In this document: piece by piece, positions 46,423 through 57,465 of the stretch
Numbering within the stretch: the first letter of the stretch is position 1
How the letters are laid out: each line of letters starts with the position of its first letter
NCBI RefSeq assembly: GCF_042453785.1
Contig: NC_091677.1
Span: forward strand, 27,281,501-27,345,500
From: Malus domestica
Lineage: Eukaryota > Streptophyta > Magnoliopsida > Rosales > Rosaceae
Direction of reading: 5' to 3'
Length of the DNA stretch: 64,000 nt
Translations under genes and position numbers: made by a program
Notes under the pieces: generated by a model
What the model was told of the DNA's origin: nothing
Database searches by the model: none
What the model saw: only the letters and a program-made list of their open reading frames with translations

Positions 46423-49400
46423 ATGGACTACAGCTCTGAAGATGAATCTGATATTAGTGATTCCGAGATCCATGAATACAAAGATAAACCCTATGAGCTG
46501 TTACGGGAGGGAAAATATAAAGTAAAGGGTCCTAATGGGACTCTTAGATGCCCATTTTGTGCGGGGAAGAAGAAACAAGATTACAAATTCAATGAACTCT
46601 TCCAACATGCTTCAGGGGTGGCCAAAGGTTCTGCTCTCAGAAATGCGAAACAGAAAGCCAACCACCTTGCCTTGGCAATCTACTTGGAGAATGACCTAGC
46701 CAGCGAAGGAGAACAAATACAACGTCCAATTTTACCGGCACCTGTCACACAGCAAGAAAAGCAAGAAGATCTCTACGTGTGGCCTTGGACTGGCATTGTT
46801 GTAAACATAGTGAGCCAGCCAAAGGATGGGAAAGATCTTCTAGATTCTGGATATTGGATGAGAAAGTTTTCAAAATGTAAACCTTCAGAAGTTCATACTT
46901 TGTGGAACGAAGGCGATCCTGCTGCATGCGCTGTGGTATATTTCAGTAAAGATTGGAGTGGTTTTGGGAGTGCTACTGATTTTGAGAAGATGTTTGAGAC
47001 CGACTGTCAAAGTAAAAAGGATTGGAATGCCAGAAAGGAACAGCCTGGCTCAAGCATCTATGGGTGGTGTGCGCGCGCTGATGATTATCATTCCCAAGGG
47101 CAGATAGGAGAGTTTCTTCGCAAGACAGGAGAGCTTAGAACGGTGTCTGACATTGTACAGGAAGCAGCTAGAAAAAGAAATGATGTTGTGGCAAGCCTGG
47201 CCAATAAAATTGATATGACAAATGAGAATCTGGATGAACTGCGTTACAAGTACAATGAGAGGACACTGTCCTTAAGTAGGATGCTTGAAGAGAAAGATCG
47301 GCTGCACAATGACTTTGTTAAAGGTTTTTTCCTGGCCCTTCTCCTGTGCTTTGTTTTTTGATGGGCGTGTGTGAAGCACATGCTTGTGTTTAAACGTGCC
47401 TATGCGTTTGTGGTGAATTTTATATCTTTGCTTGATTCTCTTATATATATGGCATTGTTGGGGTTCCTTGACTAACTGTTTTCGAGTATATTAGAAACGA
47501 GGAAGATGCAGCAAATGGCAAGAAATAATGTTCAGAGAATTTTGGAGGAGCAAGAGAAATTGAATTATGAGCTGGAGTCTAAGAAAAAGAAACTTGATAC
47601 CTGGAGCAAAGAACTAAACAAACGTGAAGCAGTGACTGAGCGTGAGAGGCAAAAACTTGACGAGGATAAAAAGAAGGTAACATATATCACATACTTGTAC
47701 CACTCCATATTTTGCATTGTAATAATTTAAGGTAAGCATTGAATCTACTTGTTTATCAGCAGTCCATATGTTGCATTTCTTTTTTATTTACCTGTATTCT
47801 GTCAATTAGCTACAAAAACAGACGAATTTTGTCTAGTTGGATTTAATTTTATTAGTTATTCAGGTCTGTAAATGGGAGCAGCCTCTCCATAAATGGGGGT
47901 AAGGCTAGCCGACATTCACCTCTCCCAGACCCTGCGTAAAGCGGGAGCCTTGTGCACTGGGTACGACCTTTTTTTTAGTTATTCAGGTCTGTAGATATTT
48001 CAAGAATTTGAATTGTCAAATTCTATAACTTGATGAAAGCTGTTTTACCTACTCAATCATTAACTGTTCCAAGTATAGCTTAATTAATGGAGTTGGAACC
48101 GACTAAATTCCTATGTAGTTATAGGAGTCTGAAAGAGTTCTACACCTCTATAAATGGGGCTAATTGTATGCATGTTTAATCAAGTAGTATTAGAATCATT
48201 TCCTGTCTGTATAAGATTTAAGTCATGCCCAGTTTCATATTTGATTAATGGGAGACTGGAACAGTTTGAGACCTCAATAGAAGGGTTTAATTGTCTGCAT
48301 TAGGAGTTAAGTACGGCGTTTGTCATAATGATTCATTATATCCATTTAATTTCTGGGATGCATCAAAATTATGTGAGTTCTGCTTCATATTGGTTTTTAT
48401 TTTATGGGGGGTTGCGATATCCAGTTTGGTTTGTAAATTGGTCAAGAGTTTATCGTCATAATCATACAAGCTAAGCTCCTGTAAACTTGTCTAGTAATTC
48501 AAACACAGGCATGTACATAAGCATTGCCATGTGGTAAAGAAATCAAATTTAGAAATGCACAGCCAGTAGGTAAAGCCGTTTCTTGGTTTGTGTTCTGGGT
48601 ACTAAAATAGTTTCTGCCCTTCCAGAATGATGAGAGAAACAATTCACTCCAATTGGCTTCCGAGGAGCAGAAAAAGGCTGATGAGAGTGTCTTGAGGCTG
48701 GTTGAAGAGCAAAAGGTGTGAAATGTAGTATTAAGCTCAATAGGAAAAACTTCCTTGCTATATCTGTGTTTCTATGGGTTTCACTGACTAGGAATCTGAA
48801 CTTTTCAGAGAGAAAAAGAGGATGCCTTAAATAAAATACTTGAGTTAGAAAAGCAACTGGATGCTAAACAGAAGCTAGAGATGGAGATTGAAGAGTTAAA
48901 AGGGAAATTAGAGGTGATGAAGCATCTGGGGGATCAAGATGATGCTGCAGTTCAATCGAAGATAAAAGAAATGGAAGATGAATTGGGGGAAAAAGTTGAT
49001 GAACTTGAGGATTTAGAATCTCTAAATCAAACTCTTATCACCAAAGAACGCCAAAGCAATGATGAGTTACAAGAAGCTCGTAAAGAATTAATAGCGGTAT
49101 GCATTTCTTCCTCCTTATTATTTTGAACTTTGTTTATTGATAATTATATTTATTTTATATACCCTGCTATAAGGATGTCCACACTGTAAGAAAAGTAAGG
49201 ACCATATTGTTGGGGCTGGACCCACACAGTAGTTCCACAATGAAAACTGTATGGTTTTTTAAGTGCTCAATTAAGATCATCCAAGAAAACCAACCGAAGT
49301 GGAACTGGTTTAGCCATTTTGGTTATCATCTGATCATTACTTGGTTTGTTGAAACACTGTTTGCCAATTTCTTTGTTGAAAGACAGTAGGTTTTAGATGT

Positions 49401-51708
49401 TTTTTATTTTTCGCAAGGTTGATTATTGGGAAGCCTTAAAATATATGGTTCAGATCATTGGACCCTTCGCATTTTATTTTTTCTTCATAATCTTTTGTTT
49501 CAGTGTAGAGGTCGCACTTGGTGCGATGGCAAGTGCCTTCGCCCATGAGCAGTAGGTCTCGGGTTCGAGACTTGGGAGCAGCCTCTCCATAAATGGGGGT
49601 AAGGCTAGCCGACATTCACCTCTCCCAGACCCTGCGTAAAGCGGGAGCCTTGTGCACTGGGTACGATCTTTAATCTTTTGTTTCAGTGTATTGACAGGGT
49701 TTATTAATCTAGGTGGGGAAGAGTTAACTTGGCCAAAAACATGAGAGCTGATTCCTAAACTCTAAATGGTTACAGTTTATTTAACATAATTTTACTCGCT
49801 GGTAGATTGGTGGGATCCCACGTTCGTGAAGTCACCTTTATAATGGTGGACTATATATGTACATGTATGTTTGTGTGTGCGGATAGAGATATTCTTTTAT
49901 TAGATTGTCTCACAAGTTATGCTTCTTGATTATCAAACTGGAATAGTGACAAGGTGGAACCATCTTAATTTTGTACTTTGATTGATAGTTTGGCAATACA
50001 ACACACAAGAACCCATTACTCTCTCTCTCTCTTTCTCTCACTATATATATATATATATATATAATTATATACACATGTTTATTTATTTGTTTTGTATAGA
50101 CACAAACTTATGCATACTTTTGATATTCTATGAAACGTATATCCCACTTTATAATGTTAACATAATGACTTATTATGATTATTCTTTCCACACTACATTG
50201 CCTTGGAAGGTAATGGAATCGGAGGCTAGGAAAAGTACATTAAGAAAGAAAAAGAAATGGCCAAAGCGCTTTAGAGCGATGAGTTAATAATGTGTGATAA
50301 ATTCTGTTTAAGTAATCATCTAATCTCACGTGCTTTTTGTTTGGCTTAATCTTGTGGCTCAGACCAGAGTATCATATAGAGTTTGGAAATATGCTGCTAG
50401 TTGTGTTTTCTGTTTGGCATAATTGTGTGGTTCATACTTATAAAACGAAAATACTTGAAAAATTATTTGTAATTAGCATATTTTCATCATATGATAATGA
50501 GAGATAATGAAGTCATGAAAGCTCTTACTTTTTATCCAGGGTTTGAGTGAAATGTTGAGTGGTCGATCTAATATTGGGATAAAGAGAATGGGTGATCTTG
50601 ATCAGAAGCCCTTCATGAACACATGCAAGGAACGATTCACTCTTGAGGAAGCACAGGTGCAGGCCTCCACTCTATGCTCCTTGTGGCAGGATAATCTGAC
50701 AAATCCTGATTGGCATCCTTTCAAGGTTATAACAGTCAATGAAGAGCCCAAGGTATGTCTTTTGAATACCATCAAATTGATGGTTTCCGAACTCATTTAT
50801 TAACCAACAATGAAAGTGGAGATGTGCACTCCAACTTGATGTGATATCATGATAAAAAGCTTATCTAGTAACTCATTATTTCAAAACACACTTACACACA
50901 ATATTCCTATTTTGTTTTCAACCATTTCTTGGTCTTTTAGTTATCATTATACCAATTCTGAAACATAAATTAGTATTTTGCAAGAACTAGGCACCCTTTC
51001 TTTGTTGATCTTTCCTGCACTTGAGATTCTTTCATGTCCCACTATCACCCTGCCTGTCTACAAAAGATTCAAACATGGAACAACAAGGCCTTATCCCACT
51101 AAGTGAGGTTGGCTGTATGAATCTTAGAACGCTACTGTGCTTTGCACCAAGTCTTCTGTTACCTTGCATTTTGACATTGATATGTGTATTTTTTTCCTTA
51201 TACCTGGGCATGAATCAGAGTTGCCTTATTGATAACTCTGTAATATGAGTGTTTTTTTTCCTCTGTTTTGTGTTCAAAGATATTGGGTAAAAGTTTTGAT
51301 GAATAACAATTTCCTTACTGGGGATACAATGAAGAAATTTTTTTAGAGATTCAAGTTTTTATGCATGTGAAGATGCTATATGTAATTATGTTATTGTCGT
51401 GTTAAATCGCCCCTTCATTAGGACAATTGGAAGGTGGTTAGAAGATGATTAATTTGCTGAGATGCAACGTGATACAGGAAATACTTGATGAGGAAGATGA
51501 GAAACTACGGAATCTGAGGGAGGAGTGGGGCAATGAGATACATGAGTGTGTCGTTACAGCCTTGAAAGAACTTAATGATTACAATCCAAGTGGGAGGTAT
51601 GTTATCTCTGAACTTTGGAACTTTAAAGAAGGAAGGAAAGCTACACTGAAGGAGGTTATCAGTTTTGTCTTAAAGAGTATTAAGACACTCAAGCGAAAGA
51701 GAACATGA
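46423..51708 (+). CDS. FDM1: FACTOR OF DNA METHYLATION 1-like (copy B)
   Basis: Six coding exons: 46423-47323, 47495-47676, 48626-48715, 48809-49096, 50540-50752 and 51478-51708, giving 634 residues. Exons 2 to 6 have exactly the same lengths as in copy A (182, 90, 288, 213, 231 nt), and exon 1 is one codon longer. zf-XS (RCPFCAGKKKQDYKF, QHASGVAKG), XS (YVWPWTGIVVNIV, EKMFETDCQSK), coiled coil and XH (GIKRMGDLDQKPFM, WHPFKV, ELWNFKEGRKATLKEV) are all intact. About 50 of the first 60 residues match copy A. Role as for copy A: dsRNA-binding component of RNA-directed DNA methylation. A 5' UTR exon ends at 45431 (CCAAT|GTAAGT) and splices to ...GCTTGTAG ahead of the ATG. Introns hold two SINEs and a (TA)n run. 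Copy A and B are transcribed away from each other. Confidence 0.94.
47871..47974 (+). mobile_element. 5'-truncated SINE
   Basis: Matches the 3' two-thirds of the SINE at 49508-49670 (GGGAGCAGCCTCTCCATAAA, CCTGCGTAAAGCGGGAGCC, GTGCACTGGGTACGACC, then T run). A 19-bp exact target duplication TTAGTTATTCAGGTCTGTA flanks it (47852-47870, 47975-47993). Lies in FDM-B intron 2. Confidence 0.85.
49508..49670 (+). mobile_element. full-length tRNA-derived SINE
   Basis: Has an A-box-like region (GTGCGATGGCAAGTGCC), a B box (GGGTTCGAGAC) and a 3' part ending GTGCACTGGGTACGATCTT. A 20-bp exact target duplication TAATCTTTTGTTTCAGTGTA flanks it (49488-49507, 49671-49690). Lies in FDM-B intron 4. The type is similar to plant Au-like SINEs. 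Confidence 0.88.
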
Positions 51709-54233
51709 AGCGAAGGTTAGTTTCATTATTATTTGGAAGTTGATTTTTTCTCAATATATTGGATTGTTGTCCTCTTGTTGGGGGTAATTTGTTAGATTCA
51801 AAAAATTTCTGTTTTCGTATTGCCTTGTCGAATTCACTATGAAACGTGATTTACTGTTAATTTCATTTTCTGGTTTGATGCGTTCATTATTACACCAATG
51901 ATTGCAGCTGTTATTTAAAATGATTATTAGAAATTTGATAGAGACATACATTTGACGTCCTTTGCAATACATCAAACCACTTTAGATATTGCTGTTGATT
52001 CGTGTTCCATTTTAATCAGTTTGTCTTTTGAAAATTAAGAGGCTCAAGTTTGGAGACATGTTTCACTCAGTGTAGAGAATACGTAGGTTGTGGTGGGGAT
52101 AATGGTTGATTGAAAAGCAATTCTCGAGTCTTGCAAAAGAAAAACAAAACAAAATACATTTATGTTTAGCAATTTCTGTCTAGTAGAATTCCTGTTAGAG
52201 CAAGTGTGGTGGGGGTTCTGCCTTTCTGGTGTTCTTGTATTATAAAGTTTGTAGGGGAACTAGTAACTTATGATTTTCTTCTGTTCATATTTTGTATCTC
52301 TATGCATCTTGTACGAATTCAACCTCAGCATATTGTTGTTGCAAACACTCAATTGCGTTTAAATGACTTGAATCTCGAGGATTCGGGTAACACATTTGTG
52401 TATGGAATCAACTGTTGGAAACAAAACCATTCTTCCAACCATTGTAAAGATTTGTTTCTCATACAATGTGAGGTGTGGTGTGGCAGGCCTGGTAGCAAGA
52501 GGGCAGAAGAGGAAATCCAGAGCAGCGAGGGTCGATGGTAAATCTACAACCAGCGGTTGGATCGGATGGCAGGGAAATCATGTTTCGTAGGGATTCTACT
52601 TTGTCTAGTTGCATCTACTGTAGTACTTGTGAACCTCTATTGACGACTCTATTGACTACTCTATTGACTACTCTACTACTTTTGAATTATGAATGCCAAG
52701 AGAGTACCTCCTGGACAAAATAATTATTATTTGATGTTGTTGGATTGGAGATTCTGATTCCGGCGCGAAAATTCTGTTTCCAATCAGAAAAATATTTTGG
52801 AGCAAAGTTGGATGCAAATGTGGTGCATGTAGCTATTTTGATTTCTGATCCAACCCAAAGCTCGGTTGAATGATACTTGTATTTTTTAAATGGAGGAGTA
52901 TGGAGCATTGTTCTAAAAATCTTTGCCTAGGTTTGGAGCCTAGGCGTTAGGCGACTGACCACCGTTCCGGTTAGTCCTTAGGCATTTGAAAATTAAGAAA
53001 ATGCGTCTAGATCCACTTAGGCGTTTGCTTAGCCCGCCTAGGCATGCACTTAGGTTGTGATTTTCACTTTGACAAAAAAATTTTAACTTTCATTTTGCAT
53101 TTCAATTTTTCAATAATATTTAAGTGACTTGTTGAATACTTAGATGAACACTCATTATATGCCTGTTTCTCATATTTTCAATATGTTCTAATACTTTATA
53201 ATTTATGTCATTTTATTTTGCAATTTATGTATTCCAATACAATTATATGTGTTTTTAACAATAAATAAGTACTTAGTTATATAATATATAATAAATTTAC
53301 ATAAATTTGTCTGGTCCGGCCCTCGCCTAGCCACCCAGGTGCTAGATCCCAGCCCATTGCCCTGACAAGTGCATAACATCTTTTAAAACCTTATTTTAGA
53401 GGTGATTTAATAATTGAAATCGTTCAATTCTTAACTTGTCTTTTAAGAATTATCTAAGTCAAAATTCTCAAAAATCAGTAATTATTTAGATTCTAAGATT
53501 ATCCGATGTTTCATTTCTTATTTATTTTTATTGATAGTATGTCGAGAAACATGCAAGTGATGGATCACACACTGGTAATTATCTTTAATCTAATGCGTTC
53601 CCGTTCACTTTTCCTTTCCATTAGACAAAAACTTTCATGGCACATAACGTCATGCTTACTTTTAGTACTTGCCACGAGACATGCTTAAATGTGCCAAATA
53701 TACTATTACGGTGGTAGCATACACAATCTTAAATGTGCCAAATAAAAATCCTTTGTCTTTTAAAAAAAAAAAAATTTATATTATCGCTTTTGTATTTATT
53801 ATCTCTGTTTGTTCTTTCTTCTTCTCTTTCTCTGCCTCTCGTTCGGCGCAAGAAGCCAAGAACAAACCAAAAACACAACCAAAACAAAAAAATCTGGAAG
53901 CACATCTTCTCTCTCACCATATCCCTCTGTTTCTCTCTCTCTAGAAACCTCGCTTTCTGGCTTCCTTCTTTTTTGAGCCCGCAAGTTCTCAGTCCTACCC
54001 ACCGTCGGATTTGTGATGCCATGTTGACGTTCCTTTGATTCGAGGTTGGTTCTTATTTTTTGTGTGTTTATATATAATCTAATGCATATTTCGATCAATT
54101 AATCAAAAGCTTGGAGTTTTGTTGAATGATTTTTGATGGGTTCGTATCGTTTTTAATTGTTTTTTGTAGCAGAATTGATTGGGGTTTATGTAAATCTAGT
54201 GGATTCAATTGGATCCGCTACGTGCGTTTTTGA
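51709..54233. other. intergenic, FDM-B 3' flank to CAF1 leader
   Basis: 51709-51790 resembles the 3' UTR of copy A. No gene is supported in 51790-53800; frames here have no motif. A short ACTCTATTG-type tandem repeat lies at about 52638-52678. A GCCTAGG-rich dispersed repeat covers about 52915-53390. 53810-54311 is the pyrimidine-rich promoter and leader of CAF1. Confidence 0.5.
52915..53390. repeat. GCCTAGGCG-rich dispersed repeat
   Basis: Starts near TTTGCCTAGGTTTGGAGCC, holds TTAGGCGTTTGCTTAGCCCG, and ends near GCCCTCGCCTAGCCACCCAG. The two GC-rich ends are weakly inverted around an AT-rich centre. Probably a non-autonomous DNA element; the boundaries are not resolved. Confidence 0.4.
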
Positions 54234-54311
54234 TTGAATTTGTCACTTGGGGTTTTCAAATCTCGCGGCCGTAGTCGAAATTCTTGGTGGGTTTTTAGTT
54301 TTTACAGAGGA

Positions 54312-55136
54312 ATGCCGCTCTTACCGAAAATCGATTCGATTCATATTCGTGAGGTGTGGAACGACAATCTGGAGGAGGAATTTGCTTTGATACGCAAAAT
54401 TGTCGATGATTATCCGTATGTCGCCATGGACACCGAGTTTCCGGGCATTGTTATTCGTCCGGTGGGCAATTTCAAGAACGGTTACGACTACCATTACCAG
54501 ACCTTGAAGGACAACGTGGATATGCTCAAGCTGATTCAACTCGGCCTCACGTTTTCCGATGAGCAAGGGAATTTCCCCTCTTGTGGAACTGATAAACAAT
54601 GCATTTGGCAGTTCAATTTTCGCGAGTTCAATCTCAATGAGGATGTATTCTCCAGTGATTCTATTGAGCTTCTGCGCCAAAGCGGCATCGATTTTAAGAA
54701 GAACAACGAAAAGGGTATTGATGCAAAGCGGTTTGGGGAGCTCCTAATGTCGTCTGGGATTGTGTTGAATGATAACGTGCATTGGGTCACCTTCCATAGC
54801 GGCTATGATTTTGGTTACTTGCTAAAGCTTTTGACCTGCCAGAACTCGCCCCAAACTCAAGCAGGGTTCTTTAATTTGATCAACATATACTTTCCGAAAA
54901 TATACGATATCAAGCATCTGATGAAGTTTTGCAATAGCCTCCATGGCGGGTTGAACAAGCTTGCGGAACTGTTGGAAGTGGAGAGAGTTGGCATTTGTCA
55001 CCAGGCAGGTTCGGATAGTTTGCTCACGTCCTGTACGTTCAGAAAACTGAAGGAGAGTTTCTTTAGCGGTTCGATGGAGAAGTATGCTGGTGTCTTGTAT
55101 GGTTTAGGTGTGGATAATGGACAGGATACTTTCTGA
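54312..55136 (+). CDS. CAF1: CCR4-associated factor 1 (CAF1) deadenylase
   Basis: Single-exon gene of 274 residues, the normal length for plant CAF1. The DEDDh ribonuclease residues are present: D40 and E42 (AMDTEFPG), D166 (SGYDFGYL), and H230 with D235 ([10 protein letters not shown]). Family blocks are clear: [28 protein letters not shown] and [23 protein letters not shown]1 is a catalytic subunit of the CCR4-NOT complex and shortens poly(A) tails in the cytoplasm; plant members act in mRNA decay and stress and defence responses. It is closest to the intronless CAF1-6/7/10 group by memory. The start at 54312 ([16 protein letters not shown]) fits the family; an in-frame upstream ATG at 54234 would add 26 residues with no family similarity. 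Confidence 0.95.
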   Translation: MPLLPKIDSIHIREVWNDNLEEEFALIRKIVDDYPYVAMDTEFPGIVIRPVGNFKNGYDYHYQTLKDNVDMLKLIQLGLTFSDEQGNFPSCGTDKQCIWQFNFREFNLNEDVFSSDSIELLRQSGIDFKKNNEKGIDAKRFGELLMSSGIVLNDNVHWVTFHSGYDFGYLLKLLTCQNSPQTQAGFFNLINIYFPKIYDIKHLMKFCNSLHGGLNKLAELLEVERVGICHQAGSDSLLTSCTFRKLKESFFSGSMEKYAGVLYGLGVDNGQDTF

Positions 55137-57309
55137 AGAGAAAATAACAGGAAAAAGAGAACATGATGAGAAAGTTGGTTTCTTTCTTAACCTTGTCTGT
55201 GTCTGATACTGCATCTTCATGTACAATTTTTGGCACAACTTTGGTACTTCTCATTGCTTGCACTTTTTTTCGATTATTCGACTCACGGATTGGGTTGCAT
55301 TTGCATATAAAAGCATGGTTTGGCTGTTTGTTTTGTAGACTTTGAAGCATCCGTTCAAGATAGGTTAACTCAACTGTTGACGTGTGAAAACAATTACGTT
55401 CTGTTCTGGCTAAAACCCTTATTCTGTCTGCCTTCTCCTATAATAACGAAACCTTAATACGCTTTCATAGAGAAAAACACGCTCTTTTTGACGAATAGAT
55501 GGCGACCTTGAAGTTTTAGAGCTCTCCTGCATCAAAGGAGGGTATTCTCCATCATCTTTTCCATTTTCTCCATCTTCTTCTTGTGTAGGTAGATTCGAGT
55601 CACACAACAATTCTGTTGGGCTAATATATCTTGGAGGGGAAGTTGAGGGATACAGTGTTGCATCAGTTGCTGGACTTTGTCAAACCGTAGGAGGCTTGAA
55701 TCTCTCTAAAAAAAAAAAAACGAAACACTTGTGTCTCAATCTAATTGTTCACGTGTTTCTTAAAATTATACGATAATTTCCTCGTAATAATTTTCCCAAA
55801 CACTTATGATATGCAACTAGGGATCCCATGGAATTTCTAATGAATATTTTGGTTTAAATTCACCCATTTCTACTTCAAGCAAGCCAAATTCACATTCTAA
55901 GGTTTTCTTGCTGCCTTCCACCACAATTTGAGGCGCAGCCGCAGTTGTTCTATTTTGAAAACAATGAACAAATCCAAGGCCTTGATTAGCGCCATTCAAC
56001 GTTTTTCTCTGCTTCGACTTTGTGACCAATTAGGGTTTAGATTTTGGTTTTTTAAATTGGGTGTAAAAATAAATTTACATATTTTTTTGAACAAACGATA
56101 TTATCTACGCTAAGAGAATAGAAGAGTGGACTAAGCGTAAATACAATATAAGTGTAAAGAGTAAGTTGAGTGTAAAAAATAATAATATGGGTTCAAATAT
56201 TTCATTGACCGTATTGGTTTTATTTTGCCTTACTATATTTTTGGAAAATAATAATATGTATATCCTAGTAAAGTTCCCACTCCACTGTCCACTACATTGT
56301 GGTCAACTTACATAGTTTTGTCATTCTTAAAAGTTAAGGGGAATTGATATGCTTTTTAATTTTTGATCTGAAATGATGTTTGCTGTGTGATAGCTGACAT
56401 GACATGACAAGATTTTATTTTATTTTTTGTAGATTTAAAATGGGACCTGGATCCCTTTCAGACCCAATAAATCTGAGCCTAATGACCAAATAATCCGAGT
56501 CGTTGAAATTTGATTTAACGGTTACAAATGGAAGATCTCTTTAAAAGTTATTATAATTGTAGCCGTTTGATCAAATTTCAACGGCCCGGATCATTTGATT
56601 CTTAGGCTTAGATTTGTTAGGTCTGGAGAGGATCCGGTTCCTTTAAAATGTTACTCATTTAGAGTCCCTAAATAGGGGTTTAAATCCATTAAAACAATTA
56701 AAAGAGTCTGAGTCATCTCACTGTCTCTTTTTCGATACGGTTACTTTTTTTTGGCTAAACGATAAATTTTATCTCTTATTGATGTGGTTACTAATTGATC
56801 GCTGACCATACTCTTGAATAAAGGTATTACGAACTAATTAATTAGATTACTTAGTTGGAGGAAATAATTATTTGAATTAACTAGTTGAGTAAATTTAATT
56901 TTTCTATATAGAAAATTCATCAAACTTGTCCTAATTCTATGCCTCCAACCAGGATACAGTTTTTAATGACCATATCTAAGAACATATGGCATGTAACTTA
57001 TTTCACCTAAAATTGGTGCTACAATGACTTTATTAGCCAATACAATACCATCAAAATCATACCATTACCCTCCAAATTCAAATATCACAAGGGCAAACTT
57101 GTAATTTAACCAAAATGCCAATATTTTATTTTTGAAAATTAATTTTCACACCTCTTCTCACCCACTATTTTTATTAATATCTATCTCATTGAATAAATCA
57201 AACAAAATTGACCGTTAAAAAAAACAAAAATGTATAAGAGGCTTAAAAAAGCCGTATCAAAATCATTTCTCTTAATTTTAGGCCAGCGCTCAAGAACGAA
57301 AGCGCCAAT
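55137..57309. other. intergenic between CAF1 and PDS5C
   Basis: The first about 200 bases should be CAF1 3' UTR. At 55419-55610 and 55817-56029 the minus strand has short frames (e.g. EEDGENGKDDGEYPPLMQES and CFQNRTTAAAPQIVVEGSKK) with coding-like composition. They may be gene relics, but I recognise no family. A MITE lies at about 56440-56640. The rest is AT-rich with no gene. Confidence 0.5.
56440..56640. repeat. MITE, GGATCCCTTTCA family (second copy)
   Basis: The left end GGGACCTGGATCCCTTTCAG is inverted at the right end as CTGGAGAGGATCCGGTTCC, with TTTAACGGTTACAAATGG and GTAGCCGTTTGATCAAATTT inside. Related to 44875-45012. Confidence 0.65.
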
Positions 57310-57465
57310 GTGCACAAAAGATGGGATTTTGATGGCGTGCGAGGCATAACCGAAAAAACCCAGTACAGTAACTGTAGAGGGAGAGAGAGAGAGAGAGTAG
57401 CGTGCCCAACACTTGGGCTTAAATCCCTAAAACTTGGCTGCTTTGTTTTCTGGGTTGTTGTTGAA

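Noticed and set aside
33540-51708. Functional link between the FDM (RdDM) pair and the hairpin LTR element
   Set aside because: They are over 20 kb apart with unrelated genes between; RdDM would act on the element wherever it lay, so proximity alone is no evidence.
52396-52590. Possible small basic protein downstream of FDM-B
   Set aside because: No motif, no start context, and no counterpart downstream of copy A.
54321-54790. Minus-strand frames of 84-119 codons across CAF1
   Set aside because: Shadows of the conserved CAF1 coding strand.
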